Shown one piece after another: positions 1 to 7,996 of a DNA stretch of 25,638 nucleotides. The notes under the pieces are model-generated. The model ran no database searches and was not told the DNA's origin. It worked only from the letters and a program-made list of their open reading frames with translations. Positions within the stretch are counted from its first letter, which is position 1. Every line of letters starts with the position of its first letter. The stretch is taken from the NCBI GenBank assembly GCA_002348535.1, contig DEBL01000007.1, positions 1-25,638 on the forward strand, in the 5' to 3' direction. Position numbers and translations under genes: made by a program. The stretch comes from Deltaproteobacteria bacterium UBA2957 (GTDB lineage: Bacteria > Myxococcota_A > UBA796).

Positions 1-1078
1 CGCCACTGGCGTACCAAGCTCTACCCTTGGAAAACCATGCATCCGAGAGGTCTGCACCAGGGCCGTATTGTTTTTCAGCACGTCCCTCGAGGCTAAAACG
101 CTGAATTCGGTTGTTTCCGGTGTCGGCGACGTACATGGTCCCTGTGGCATCCATCTCCATGGCGAGGGGCTCTCCGAAGCTGTTTAGGGCACCCAAGTTC
201 CATCCGGTTTCACCCCAGAACGGAACGTTGGTGTGCTGATTCCCGATCAGGTCTTGGTACGCGACAAGCATCTCGGCGGTTTGCCGAGCCTCGCTCTCGA
301 CATCCCCGACCGACCGCAATGCGGCCATCTCGAAGGCAGCCACTGCATTTGCATCCTGCAGAAGACGAAGCGCCTTCATCGCCTTGGCGCTGCTCGGGGC
401 GGCTTGAATACGGTAGCCCATGGGGACCATGCTCGAGACGCGAGATTTTGCATACGGCGGCCCCTCGGCTACCGCATCGAACAGGTATTGAAAGGCATCT
501 TTGTCCCCAAACTCAGTCTCTTTTTGTTTGGTATAGGCGGCTTCAAGCTTGGCGAGGAATTGCTTGTGTCGCCGCTTTGCATCAGACGTCTTCAGCCAGT
601 TGTCGTACCGGGTGAGGGGCCCAGACGGAAAGTTTACAGCGACTTCCGCAATGTGAGTGTCGCTGAACACAATCCCTTCGTGAGCATCAATGATTCGAAT
701 GCGGAGTTTGCGGCCGCGTGAATCGACGGGAATCACCTTTCTGTGGACTTTGTCTTGCAGCACGATGGAATTGCCGACCGGTTTGCCGTCTAAGGTAAGT
801 TCGATGGTGCGGGGTCGAGCGTACTCACGGAAGGTCCGGCTGCCTTTGCTGAGGTTGCCGGGCCAAATGGCGACGTTGTCGACTTGCGTCGTTCGACCGA
901 GATCGATTTCGAGCCATTCTCCCTCCGTCCCACCAGCTTTGGATTCTGCCCAACTGGTCCGAAAGGTGCCGTCGAAGGCCTTTGTTGCCGTGTAGCTGGT
1001 GTCCGCGTCCTTGTGCGTGCTCGACGCGCGCACGACGGATGCATCTGCAGTCATCAATGTGAGGAGCATTATCAACAT
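1..1078 (-). CDS. Exported glycan-binding-like / NHL-repeat protein (3' truncated by window edge)
   Basis: The frame is open from an ATG at 1078 to the left edge, giving about 359 residues with the C-terminus missing. A strong GGAGG sits about seven bases before the ATG and fixes the start. The first 14 residues (MLIMLLTLMTADAS) look like a very short signal peptide. Residues about 15-150 resemble the discoidin / NADase-type glycan-binding beta-sandwich: an ASS start, a KAFDG..RTSWAE segment, then EWLEIDLG and a Gly/Asn-rich strand before RP.TIELTLDG. A helical stretch follows (about 155-270). The visible end, with MEMDATGTMYVADTGNNRIQ, is a classic NHL beta-propeller repeat, so more blades probably lie outside the window. 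Likely a surface or periplasmic carbohydrate/protein-binding protein; no enzymatic motif is visible. It is divergent from the dipeptidase gene, 59 bases away. Confidence 0.75.
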   Translation of the reverse strand, partial: MLIMLLTLMTADASVVRASSTHKDADTSYTATKAFDGTFRTSWAESKAGGTEGEWLEIDLGRTTQVDNVAIWPGNLSKGSRTFREYARPRTIELTLDGKPVGNSIVLQDKVHRKVIPVDSRGRKLRIRIIDAHEGIVFSDTHIAEVAVNFPSGPLTRYDNWLKTSDAKRRHKQFLAKLEAAYTKQKETEFGDKDAFQYLFDAVAEGPPYAKSRVSSMVPMGYRIQAAPSSAKAMKALRLLQDANAVAAFEMAALRSVGDVESEARQTAEMLVAYQDLIGNQHTNVPFWGETGWNLGALNSFGEPLAMEMDATGTMYVADTGNNRIQRFSLEGRAEKQYGPGADLSDAWFSKGRAWYASG

Positions 1079-1137
1079 GGGTTGCCTCCAAGGTGGCTGT
1101 TCCTTACCGTGACTGTACGCCTCCCGCCACGGAATGA

Positions 1138-2187
1138 ATGGATATGCTTTGGACTCTTATCTTGGGTGTTGCATTCGCCCAGCCCGTCGACATTCAGGTC
1201 GATATGCACCTCGACACACCGACTCAGTTGTTGACCAAGGGGTTGCACATGGATGCACCGTCTGGGCTTGAAGCCGGACTGGCCCAGTTGAAACGCGGCG
1301 GGACGAACGTGGCTGTGGAGGTGCTCTGGCCTCCGCGAAACACTGCGCATCGCCAACGAACATTCGACCTGTTGTCACTCATGGAACGGGAAATCAAACG
1401 GTCTTCTGAACTCTTCTTGGCGATGGAGCCGGCTGAAGCTCGGAGAGTTGCGAACGAAGGCAACATTGCCGTTGTGCTCAGTTTGGAGGGCGCTCATGGG
1501 CTTGGGGCCGACGATGCTTGGCGCGAGACCTTCGATGCCTTGGTTGACCGAGGCCTGCGTCTGTTGGGCCTCACTTGGAGCATGTCGAATCGATTCGCCG
1601 GTTCATCATCAGACGGGGGCGGAGGCCTGACCGAGGAAGGCAAGGAACTGGTCAAGTTGGCCCGTGAGAAGCGAGTGGTCATCGATGTGTCGCATGCGAG
1701 CACACAGACGACGCTGGAAATATGCCGCGGTTCCAACATTCCCGTGGTGGCGTCTCATTCGAACTGTGTGGCTGTGAAAAGACACAGTCGCAATCTCTCC
1801 GACGAGGCCATTGAATGCATCGCCAAGACGGGGGGTGTGATTGGGCTGAATTTCCATGCTCCGTTTGTGGGGGGCGCTGCAAGCCCAGCCAATGTGTCGC
1901 GCGTGGCAGATCATGCCGATCACATGGCTCGAATTGGCGGTCACGGTGTGGTGGCGTTGGGGAGCGATTTTGATGGGTATATTCGAAAGCCTGCGGGTCT
2001 CGAGGACGCCTCGATGATCCCGGCGTTGTGGGCAGAACTCCGGCGTCGAGGGTGGACGGAAGAACAGATCAGGGGCGTGAAGGGTGAGCACTTCATGCGA
2101 GCATGGTCAAGTGTCCGTGGTTCGGGGAACCCGTCGCTCGTTAATCCCAGCGCATCACCCGGAAGTCAGCCTCTGCTTGATCGCTGA
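1138..2187 (+). CDS. Membrane dipeptidase (peptidase family M19), exported
   Basis: A 349-residue zinc dipeptidase of the renal dipeptidase family, which hydrolyses dipeptides, often including D-residues. The metal-site motifs appear in the expected order: H24-x-D26 in DMHLDTP, the bridging glutamate E117 in VLSLEGA, H186 in DVSHAS, H207 in ASHSN and D277 in GSDFDG. The C-terminal GVKGEHFMRAW matches the usual G.NF.R.W ending. The N-terminus MDMLWTLILGVAFAQP looks like a short signal peptide with an AFA cleavage site and no basic n-region, so the protein is probably periplasmic or surface. ATG at 1144 is an alternative start; neither has a good ribosome site. The last roughly 15 residues are Ser/Pro-rich and overlap by 47 bases, tail to tail, the unknown gene on the other strand. 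Length is normal for the family. Confidence 0.92.
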   Translation: MDMLWTLILGVAFAQPVDIQVDMHLDTPTQLLTKGLHMDAPSGLEAGLAQLKRGGTNVAVEVLWPPRNTAHRQRTFDLLSLMEREIKRSSELFLAMEPAEARRVANEGNIAVVLSLEGAHGLGADDAWRETFDALVDRGLRLLGLTWSMSNRFAGSSSDGGGGLTEEGKELVKLAREKRVVIDVSHASTQTTLEICRGSNIPVVASHSNCVAVKRHSRNLSDEAIECIAKTGGVIGLNFHAPFVGGAASPANVSRVADHADHMARIGGHGVVALGSDFDGYIRKPAGLEDASMIPALWAELRRRGWTEEQIRGVKGEHFMRAWSSVRGSGNPSLVNPSASPGSQPLLDR

Positions 2188-3244
2188 TAAAGGCTGCACA
2201 CGCGACATCACTGGCCTTCAGTTGGTGCGTTGCCCAAGGGTTGAAGTAAGCCCTTCCGCAAGGACCGCGTTCCTCCGGACGATCCACCATCAGCGTTCCT
2301 GAGATTGCGCTGTAGTGAGGCTCATGGAACAAGGCAGGCTCGGAACCAAGTTCGAAGCCAAAGCGTTGGTCGCTTCGGTGGCCGTTGGCCACTTGCCAGA
2401 TGGGTCTGCCATAAAACAGGCTCCGAACGGTGCCGGGAGGCAGTGTCCACGATGTGTTCGTGACCAAGCTGACGACCACCTGGGTATTCTTGGGAGCATT
2501 TGTAAGCATCGTGTCCAACTCATACACGAGACGCGTTTCGATGACTTCCATGGTGCGCAGACCGTTCTCCGGTGCAATCAGGAACGCAACCGCTCCCTCG
2601 CCATCGTTCACGAACGTATCCGTGCGGGTGAACTCAAGGGAAATATAGTCATCTTCGTAGGTCGCATACCGACCACGCCATTCTTTGTTCGCGATGGCGT
2701 CTAGCCAGATGTCGATGCAACGACGGACCGGTTCAGGGTTGAACTCGTGGGGTGTCCACTTGCGAACCAAGATTGTAATTCGGTGATCCGTGTCCGCGCG
2801 ATTTACGACGCGGGCGAGCGTCTCTAAAGCCACACGTGCCGAGGGATCCGGGTCGGGCTGCAAGAATGCCAAGGTGACCAAGCGAAGCTCTCGGCCATCG
2901 GGGTGCCGCAGCACAAGGCAGGGCTTGGGGTGACAAACATCGACCACTGACCAGCCGGAGCGCGTGAAAAAAGCGGCTGAAACGGCCTCGGCATATCCTT
3001 GGAAGAACCTTCGATTGTCCATGTTGACCAAGGATGTCTTCCAGCGGTCCTGCACCGGCTCGGCGACGTTGTCGTACAGGATGCCCAAGTGGTTCAGTAT
3101 GCCACGCTCGGGTCCCGCAGCCATTTGCTGAAGAATGCTGTCGGCGCATCCTTTCGCGGATGCGAAGTTGTTCAGAAGGGTTTCGCTGTACAAGGGCATT
3201 CGAACGGGACCGGAGCTAGCAGGGTGGTCGGTTATCCGTTGCAT
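2141..3244 (-). CDS. Conserved-looking protein of unknown function
   Basis: I do not recognise this protein. From ATG 3244 it has 367 residues; ATG 3199 (MPLYSETLL) would give 352, and neither start has a clear Shine-Dalgarno. The open frame extends upstream to 3388, but that part is Ser/Pro/Thr-rich, overlaps the end of the preceding membrane-protein gene and looks untranslated. The protein is soluble, with no signal peptide or TM segment. The stretch FFTRSGWSVVDV...PCLVLRHPDGRELRLVTLAF faintly recalls the core of a restriction-endonuclease-like fold (strand, PD-like turn, strand), but catalytic acid/Lys residues are not convincing, so this is only a hint. The C-terminal half contains FLIAPENGLR and ALFHEPHYSAISGTLMVDR. 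It lies 37 bases downstream of the membrane-protein gene on the same strand, probably co-transcribed. The 3' end overlaps the dipeptidase gene by 47 bases. Confidence 0.6.
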   Translation of the reverse strand: MQRITDHPASSGPVRMPLYSETLLNNFASAKGCADSILQQMAAGPERGILNHLGILYDNVAEPVQDRWKTSLVNMDNRRFFQGYAEAVSAAFFTRSGWSVVDVCHPKPCLVLRHPDGRELRLVTLAFLQPDPDPSARVALETLARVVNRADTDHRITILVRKWTPHEFNPEPVRRCIDIWLDAIANKEWRGRYATYEDDYISLEFTRTDTFVNDGEGAVAFLIAPENGLRTMEVIETRLVYELDTMLTNAPKNTQVVVSLVTNTSWTLPPGTVRSLFYGRPIWQVANGHRSDQRFGFELGSEPALFHEPHYSAISGTLMVDRPEERGPCGRAYFNPWATHQLKASDVACAAFISDQAEADFRVMRWD

Positions 3245-3281
3245 GGCGTGTTCGCAAAAAACCGCTGCACTCCCGCAAAAA

Positions 3282-3728
3282 CTAGGTTCCGTATTTTTGC
3301 GAAAGCCCCAGTTCACGCTGCTGGGCGGGAACGATGTACTGGTCGAAGTACCACGAGGAGAGGGCTTCGAGTGAGAGGAATATAGCAACGCCAGTTATGG
3401 CAACGATGCACACCATCAAAATCAGGTTCGTCCGTTTCCGTCGAGGGTCGATGGAACAGGTGTTTTGTCGGGTTCTGTATACCGACAGTCCGACCCCGCC
3501 GAGGATGACCGCAGCCGCGCGGAGGACCCATGCGCCGACACCGGGAGAACCATCCTCCGTGTAGAAAAAATCGGCGAACGAAATGGCATAGGCTCCGCCC
3601 ATCAAGCCTGTCATGAACAAGACCATTGGTGCGACGCAGCACAACATTCCAGTCAGTCCAGCGGATGCGGCGATGGAAAGGCTCCACTTGACGAAGCTGG
3701 GGGGTTCGGTGGGTTCAGGTTGCGCCAT
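3282..3728 (-). CDS. Small three-TM membrane protein with vicinal cysteines (MerT-like)
   Basis: 148 residues from ATG 3728 (MAQPEPTEPP); the open frame continues to 3764, but no upstream start is better. Three hydrophobic segments are evident: one around SIAASAGLTGMLCCVAPMVL, one around WVLRAAAVILGGVGLSV and one around NLILMVCIVAITGVAIFL, followed by a soluble tail of about 25 residues. The first helix has a Cys-Cys pair followed by a Pro and a Gly-rich turn, which is how the metal-binding helix of mercuric transporters of the MerT type looks (SSCC.GP.VL). No merR, merP or merA is nearby, so mercury transport should not be assumed; another metal or a redox role is possible. It precedes the unknown 2141-3244 gene and is divergent from the phosphatase-superfamily gene at 3851. 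Confidence 0.65.
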   Translation of the reverse strand: MAQPEPTEPPSFVKWSLSIAASAGLTGMLCCVAPMVLFMTGLMGGAYAISFADFFYTEDGSPGVGAWVLRAAAVILGGVGLSVYRTRQNTCSIDPRRKRTNLILMVCIVAITGVAIFLSLEALSSWYFDQYIVPAQQRELGLSQKYGT

Positions 3729-3850
3729 TGTGTTGGGCCAGAGGATACGCCCAGTGCCGCACAACTGACGGCGGCGGGTGCAGTGAAAGAGAATCGCTTG
3801 GGCTCACAAAGTTCCACTAACCGAGCGTGGAAGGATAGACTGCTTCGGTG

Positions 3851-4945
3851 ATGCTTTGGTTACTTGGTTGCCAGCTTGGAATGGGTCCGTCGGTGGATGA
3901 ACTACCGGTGGCCAAAAGTGAGCACGAGACGGTGGCGCTCATCACCATCGATACATGGCGTGCGGACCATCTCTCGAAGGAATTGACCCCCACAATCTGG
4001 GCCCTGTCAGAGTCGGGAGAGCGATATGAAAATGCATGGTCGCCGATGGGTTTAACGACTCCGGCCCATGCCAGTATGTTGACGGGTTCCATGCCATGGG
4101 AACACGGTTCATGGGCCAACAACCACCACGGTTACGGAGTGAATCAGTCCGTCGTGCTTCTGCCGGAGCGGTATGAGGGCTGGGCCACGGGGGCATTTGT
4201 TAGCGCCTACCCGGCAGGCCCAGAAGGAGGGTTGGACCGCGGATGGGAAGTGTTTGATGGTCCGCAGACGGGCGAGCGTGCGGGTGCAGTGGCCGTTGAG
4301 CGGGCGCTGAAATGGCTTCCAAGTGATCGCCCGGCGCTGTTGTGGGTTCATGTGTACGAGCCGCATGGACCGTACGAGGGGCGAGGGATGTCCGAGCGAG
4401 AGCGATACGCAGAAGAGGTACAGCTTGCAGACAAAACATTGAAGCCGCTCATTGATGTTCTAAGGGCGCGTAAGGCGACCATCGTGGTCACCTCGGACCA
4501 TGGTGAAGTTCTCGATGAGGAGCGGTGCAGCTTCCAGCATGAGCGGTCGATATCAGACCATGTCTTGAAGGTTCCGATGGTGCGTTGGGGCCCCGGTATT
4601 GAGTCGAGCGTCATCACCGGCTGGGTGGGGCTTGATGATGTTCCGGCCTTGCTGAAAGGCGGTGCGATAGCGGCCCGTGAGGTTTGGGTCGGACAGAGCG
4701 GTATGTGTGAATCAGATTGTGCACCCGGGTGTGCGCCAGCCGGATTGCAGGGGAGAGATACCGTGGCGATTACGTCAGAAGGCCGTCTGGTTGACCGGCC
4801 AGGAAAGGGTCGATTTAGCGTAGGTCAGCCGGTCACCGACCTTGGGCCCACGCTCGATGCAGTACCGCCCATGCCTGAACCGTTTATGGACCAAACGGAC
4901 CACGCGCGGTCGCTGGGCTACATTGATCCTCCGACCGACCGATGA
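3851..4945 (+). CDS. Sulfatase-like hydrolase (alkaline phosphatase superfamily), probable lipoprotein
   Basis: 364 residues from ATG 3851; a GTG immediately before it (3848) is the other possible start, and a TAG at 3836 rules out anything longer. Family signs: ALITIDTWRADH (first metal aspartate), the nucleophile region GLTTPAHASMLTG, HVYEPHGPY, and the distal metal site VVTSDHGE. The position that is Cys or Ser in true sulfatases (C/S-x-P-x-R) is Thr in T-T-P-A-H, so it lacks the formylglycine precursor and more likely acts as a phospho- or phosphono-ester hydrolase/transferase. The N-terminus MLWLLGCQLG has a Cys preceded by LLG like a lipobox, but only six residues precede it. At about 365 residues it is short for the superfamily. 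The stop is one base from the convergent rluB stop. Confidence 0.85.
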   Translation: MLWLLGCQLGMGPSVDELPVAKSEHETVALITIDTWRADHLSKELTPTIWALSESGERYENAWSPMGLTTPAHASMLTGSMPWEHGSWANNHHGYGVNQSVVLLPERYEGWATGAFVSAYPAGPEGGLDRGWEVFDGPQTGERAGAVAVERALKWLPSDRPALLWVHVYEPHGPYEGRGMSERERYAEEVQLADKTLKPLIDVLRARKATIVVTSDHGEVLDEERCSFQHERSISDHVLKVPMVRWGPGIESSVITGWVGLDDVPALLKGGAIAAREVWVGQSGMCESDCAPGCAPAGLQGRDTVAITSEGRLVDRPGKGRFSVGQPVTDLGPTLDAVPPMPEPFMDQTDHARSLGYIDPPTDR

Positions 4946-4946
4946 G

Positions 4947-5792
4947 TCACTGACGGCGCTTGTTGAGCGTTCGACGCTTGCGCGTTCCTTTGTCGTTCTT
5001 TGGCTTGGGTCGAGCGAAGCCTTTTTTATATCGCGACTTCTGGCCTGCTGACCGGGGGTCACCGCCAGCGGCGATTTCCTGGAGTCGACGCACTTCTTCG
5101 CCGGTAAGGGGTCGCAGCTTGCCGCGTTCACAGTTTCGCACGGCGATGGTTGCGAAGCTCTCTCGCCGAAGTTTCGACACGGGATGGTTGACGGCTTCAA
5201 ATATACGACGGATCAATCGGTTTTTACCCTCTGTGACCGTCACCTCGACCCAAGCGTTGCCCTTGTCAGTGGTTTCAACGACTCGAGCTTTGCATGGTGC
5301 TGTTCGCCCATCTTCCAGTCGAATTCCGTTTCGGATGCGGTTCAGCGTCTTCTCGTCAGGGGCTCGCCACACTTTTACCATGTAGCGCTTTGGTACATGC
5401 ATCGATGGGTGGGTAAGTCGGTGCGCGAGGTCACCGTCATTGGTCAGCAGCAGCACACCTTCGGTGTCCATATCCAGCCGGCCTACCGGTTCCACTCGCT
5501 CTTTAATCCCGCCGATGAGCTCGAATACAGTCTTGCGTTCTTCGGGGTCATTCCGGCCGGTGATGTAGCCACGCGGTTTATTCAGCAGGTAGTAGACGTG
5601 TCGTGGAGGTGCAGGCAGCGGCAGGTCGTCGACCGTGATGCGATCCGATTCCGCCACCGGGTGTCCGGGGTGGTGAACCACCGACCCGTTGACCTTTACC
5701 CTCCCACTCTCGACGATGGATTCGGCTTCTCTGCGACTTGCAAGGCCCGTTCGTGCGATGACCTTGGAGATTCTCTGCGTGTCTTCTGACAT
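4947..5792 (-). CDS. rluB: 23S rRNA pseudouridine synthase of the RluB/RsuA type
   Basis: 281 residues. An N-terminal S4 RNA-binding domain (about 6-55, with SKVIARTGLASRREAE and GRVKVNG) is followed by the RsuA-type catalytic domain: YYLLNKPRGY, then GRLDMDTEGVLLLTNDG with catalytic D107, and GKNRLIRRIFEAV near the end. This family converts a uridine in 23S rRNA helix 89-92 (RluB) or 16S rRNA (RsuA) to pseudouridine; RluB is favoured because of the scpA-scpB-rluB order typical of rluB. A Lys/Arg-rich tail of about 35 residues (from about 245) probably adds rRNA affinity. An AAGGAG box lies about eight bases before ATG 5792 and supports that start. It is 42 bases downstream of scpB. Confidence 0.93.
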   Translation of the reverse strand: MSEDTQRISKVIARTGLASRREAESIVESGRVKVNGSVVHHPGHPVAESDRITVDDLPLPAPPRHVYYLLNKPRGYITGRNDPEERKTVFELIGGIKERVEPVGRLDMDTEGVLLLTNDGDLAHRLTHPSMHVPKRYMVKVWRAPDEKTLNRIRNGIRLEDGRTAPCKARVVETTDKGNAWVEVTVTEGKNRLIRRIFEAVNHPVSKLRRESFATIAVRNCERGKLRPLTGEEVRRLQEIAAGGDPRSAGQKSRYKKGFARPKPKNDKGTRKRRTLNKRRQ

Positions 5793-5834
5793 GGCGTACT
5801 CCTTACGGAACGCCGTGTACCCTATTGGATGCAG

Positions 5835-6929
5835 TTAGTCGATCGGGTCAAGTCCATCGAGCGGCAAAGGTTCCTGAACTGACACCATTGGGGTGAGTGG
5901 AGGTGGGTGTTCGTCCGGTGAAGGAACATCGAGCACAGACCCAATGTCGGTGCTCCCAATGCTTCCGCGAGAGTCGTCCTGCTGCAGTTCGCGCAGGTCG
6001 CGAAGGGTGGGTAAGTCTGACAGGTCTCGGAGTCCAAACATGGACAAAAAATCGGGTGTAGTGCCGTAAAGAAGCGGCCGGCCGGGCTCATCTTTGCGCC
6101 CCGTCACGCAAACGAGGCCGCGCTCTGCCAGCATTCGCAGAATGCCACCCGGGTCTACACCGCGGAGGTCTTCTACTTCAGCGCGAGTGACCGGCTGTCG
6201 GTACGCCACAATCGAGAGGGTTTCGAGTGCGGCCTTGGAGAGCTTCACTGGCTGAATTCCTCGCATTGCAGATACGTAGCGGGCGGTTCGCATGTCTGTT
6301 CTGAACTGCCATCCTTTGGAGACTTCAACGAGCCGAATGCCGCTGCCCGGACGCTGAAAACGGGATTTGATGCGCAACACGGCTTCCCGAACCACAGCGA
6401 GACCGGGATTGGCGAGGTGTGCATGAATCTGTTTCATAGTCAGCGGTTGTTCGGCCGTGAACAGAATGGCTTCGATGGTTCCCTCGAGCATATGCGGCTC
6501 AGGGGGTACGAGTTCTTGACCGTCATCGAACGCATCGCGAATGGTCTCTTCGCCGGCAGGATTGAGATCCCAAACGGCGCCAGTCGCAGCCACAATTGGC
6601 ATTAAGCTGATGACCTCCGCTTCATCAGATTCAGCATCATTCTCCGGAAGCGATTCCGGTTCTGGTTCGACGACCGGGGGCGGTGCGCCTTGAAAGAGGC
6701 TCAACTCGATGGGGATTGGGAACACCGAAGGTGCCGGGGGTTCGGAACTTGCGGGTGGCTCCTTGGCGATGGATAGCGAGGCACGGTCGGCGGCCGCATG
6801 CATGCTCGGCGGCTCTTCGAGTCCGTCATCAAAAAAACGAGGGGTATCCGGAGATGGGGCGTCGTAGTCAGTGGTTCCCTCATCATCCGTCGAAGAGTCC
6901 TCGGGAGGTTGCTGCGTGTCATCGCTCAT
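5835..6929 (-). CDS. scpB: Segregation and condensation protein B with a long disordered N-terminus
   Basis: 364 residues. The ScpB winged-helix pair occupies about 147-325: LEGTIEAILFTAEQPLT at the start, then LSKAALETLSIVAYRQPVTRAEVEDLRGVD and GRPLLYGTTPDFLSMFGL, all family signatures. ScpB is the kite subunit of the SMC-ScpAB condensin that organises and segregates the chromosome. Unusually, about 145 residues of acidic, Pro-rich low-complexity sequence (DSSTDDEGTT, PPPVVEPEPE) precede the core, and a tail of about 40 acidic/Pro residues follows it; ordinary ScpB is roughly 180-220 residues. Translation probably couples to scpA through an ATGA overlap at 6926-6929. Confidence 0.93.
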   Translation of the reverse strand: MSDDTQQPPEDSSTDDEGTTDYDAPSPDTPRFFDDGLEEPPSMHAAADRASLSIAKEPPASSEPPAPSVFPIPIELSLFQGAPPPVVEPEPESLPENDAESDEAEVISLMPIVAATGAVWDLNPAGEETIRDAFDDGQELVPPEPHMLEGTIEAILFTAEQPLTMKQIHAHLANPGLAVVREAVLRIKSRFQRPGSGIRLVEVSKGWQFRTDMRTARYVSAMRGIQPVKLSKAALETLSIVAYRQPVTRAEVEDLRGVDPGGILRMLAERGLVCVTGRKDEPGRPLLYGTTPDFLSMFGLRDLSDLPTLRDLRELQQDDSRGSIGSTDIGSVLDVPSPDEHPPPLTPMVSVQEPLPLDGLDPID

Positions 6930-7711
6930 CCTACGCTCCCCATCAGCAACATGAGATCGGCATCGTCGGGGGTGCGGTTCGACTCCAGAATCACGGGTCC
7001 AAGGTGATGGCCTTGGGCAACGCTAATGATGCCGAGTTTGGCCATTTCGAGCGTGCAGATGAAGGCCATTACGCGTTGGCCAGCGTTGGTCATTCCCTGC
7101 ATTAAGTCATGCAGTTCTCTCGGTCCCCGCTGCAGGCGCCGGACCATCCATTCAGCAACTTCTTCCATGGAGACGGATTGCCGTTCGACTTCGTGCACAT
7201 GAGGTGGCGCTGCAGAACGTTGGAGCACTTCATAGAAGATCTCCAACAAGCCCATCGCATCGACCCCGGGTTCGATGGGCCGATCGGTTTCGTTCCCGCC
7301 AAACGGAGGGCGCGTGAATACATCCCGCCCCAGCCATGGCCGATTGGCCAGCGTCTCGCTCGCTTCCTTGTACCGCTCGTATTCCAGGAGTCGCTGGGCC
7401 AAGGCCTCGCGCAGCATAGCCGGGTCCTCGTCATCATCGTCGCCCTCCAGCAAGGATGTGCGCGGGAAGATTTCGCGGCTTTTGATCAGGCACAGTGTGG
7501 CAGCAATCACGAGGAACTCAGCTGCAGTGTCCAACTCCATTGTTTCCATCAGCTTGACTTGGCTTAGGTACGCATCAGTAATCGGAGAAATTGGTACCGT
7601 ACGAATGTCCACGCCATGCTGCCGCACAAGGAACAACAACAGTTCCAGTGGACCGTCGAAGTCCTCGGTGTGAACCGCACCGGTGTTGGCGTCAGCTGCA
7701 AGCAAAGTCAT
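6926..7711 (-). CDS. scpA: Segregation and condensation protein A (kleisin)
   Basis: 261 residues from ATG 7711 (MTLLAADANTG). An in-frame TTG at 7801 would add 30 residues (DPVLSPRTLPL) outside the family consensus; its AGAGG is only two bases from the TTG, so I prefer 7711, although that ATG has no clear ribosome site. The core is typical: HTEDFDGPLELLLFLVRQHGVDI, then ISPITDAYL, AAEFLVIAATLCLIKSREIFP, and a C-terminal winged helix with FICTLEMAKLGIISVAQ. ScpA bridges the SMC heads and binds ScpB. It is the first gene of the scpA-scpB-rluB operon and is divergent from the 7997 gene. Confidence 0.93.
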   Translation of the reverse strand: MTLLAADANTGAVHTEDFDGPLELLLFLVRQHGVDIRTVPISPITDAYLSQVKLMETMELDTAAEFLVIAATLCLIKSREIFPRTSLLEGDDDDEDPAMLREALAQRLLEYERYKEASETLANRPWLGRDVFTRPPFGGNETDRPIEPGVDAMGLLEIFYEVLQRSAAPPHVHEVERQSVSMEEVAEWMVRRLQRGPRELHDLMQGMTNAGQRVMAFICTLEMAKLGIISVAQGHHLGPVILESNRTPDDADLMLLMGSVG

Positions 7712-7996
7712 GTCGGGGATGAGGAGGGATGAGCAGCGCAAGGGGAGGGTGCGCGGGGAGAGAACTGGGTCTACGATATCGGGCGCGGATCGCCGAAGCA
7801 AGACCTCTTTCTGCGTTTTTCAGATCTGTCACAAATTAAGGGGAAAACTGAATTTCCGTTTTGCGTTGAAGGAGCCATTGACGTGTAAATAGCTGCAGTC
7901 GGCCCGCTGAGTGGAGCATCGGGACGCCGCGGTTGGGTTTACTAGTTTCACGTCTGGCTTGCGCGAAGTGGATCCGGAACACTATGCTTGCACTCG

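Noticed and set aside
5184..5789. 201-codon plus-strand open frame opposite rluB
   Set aside because: RluB on the minus strand explains the region fully; the plus frame has no recognisable domain.
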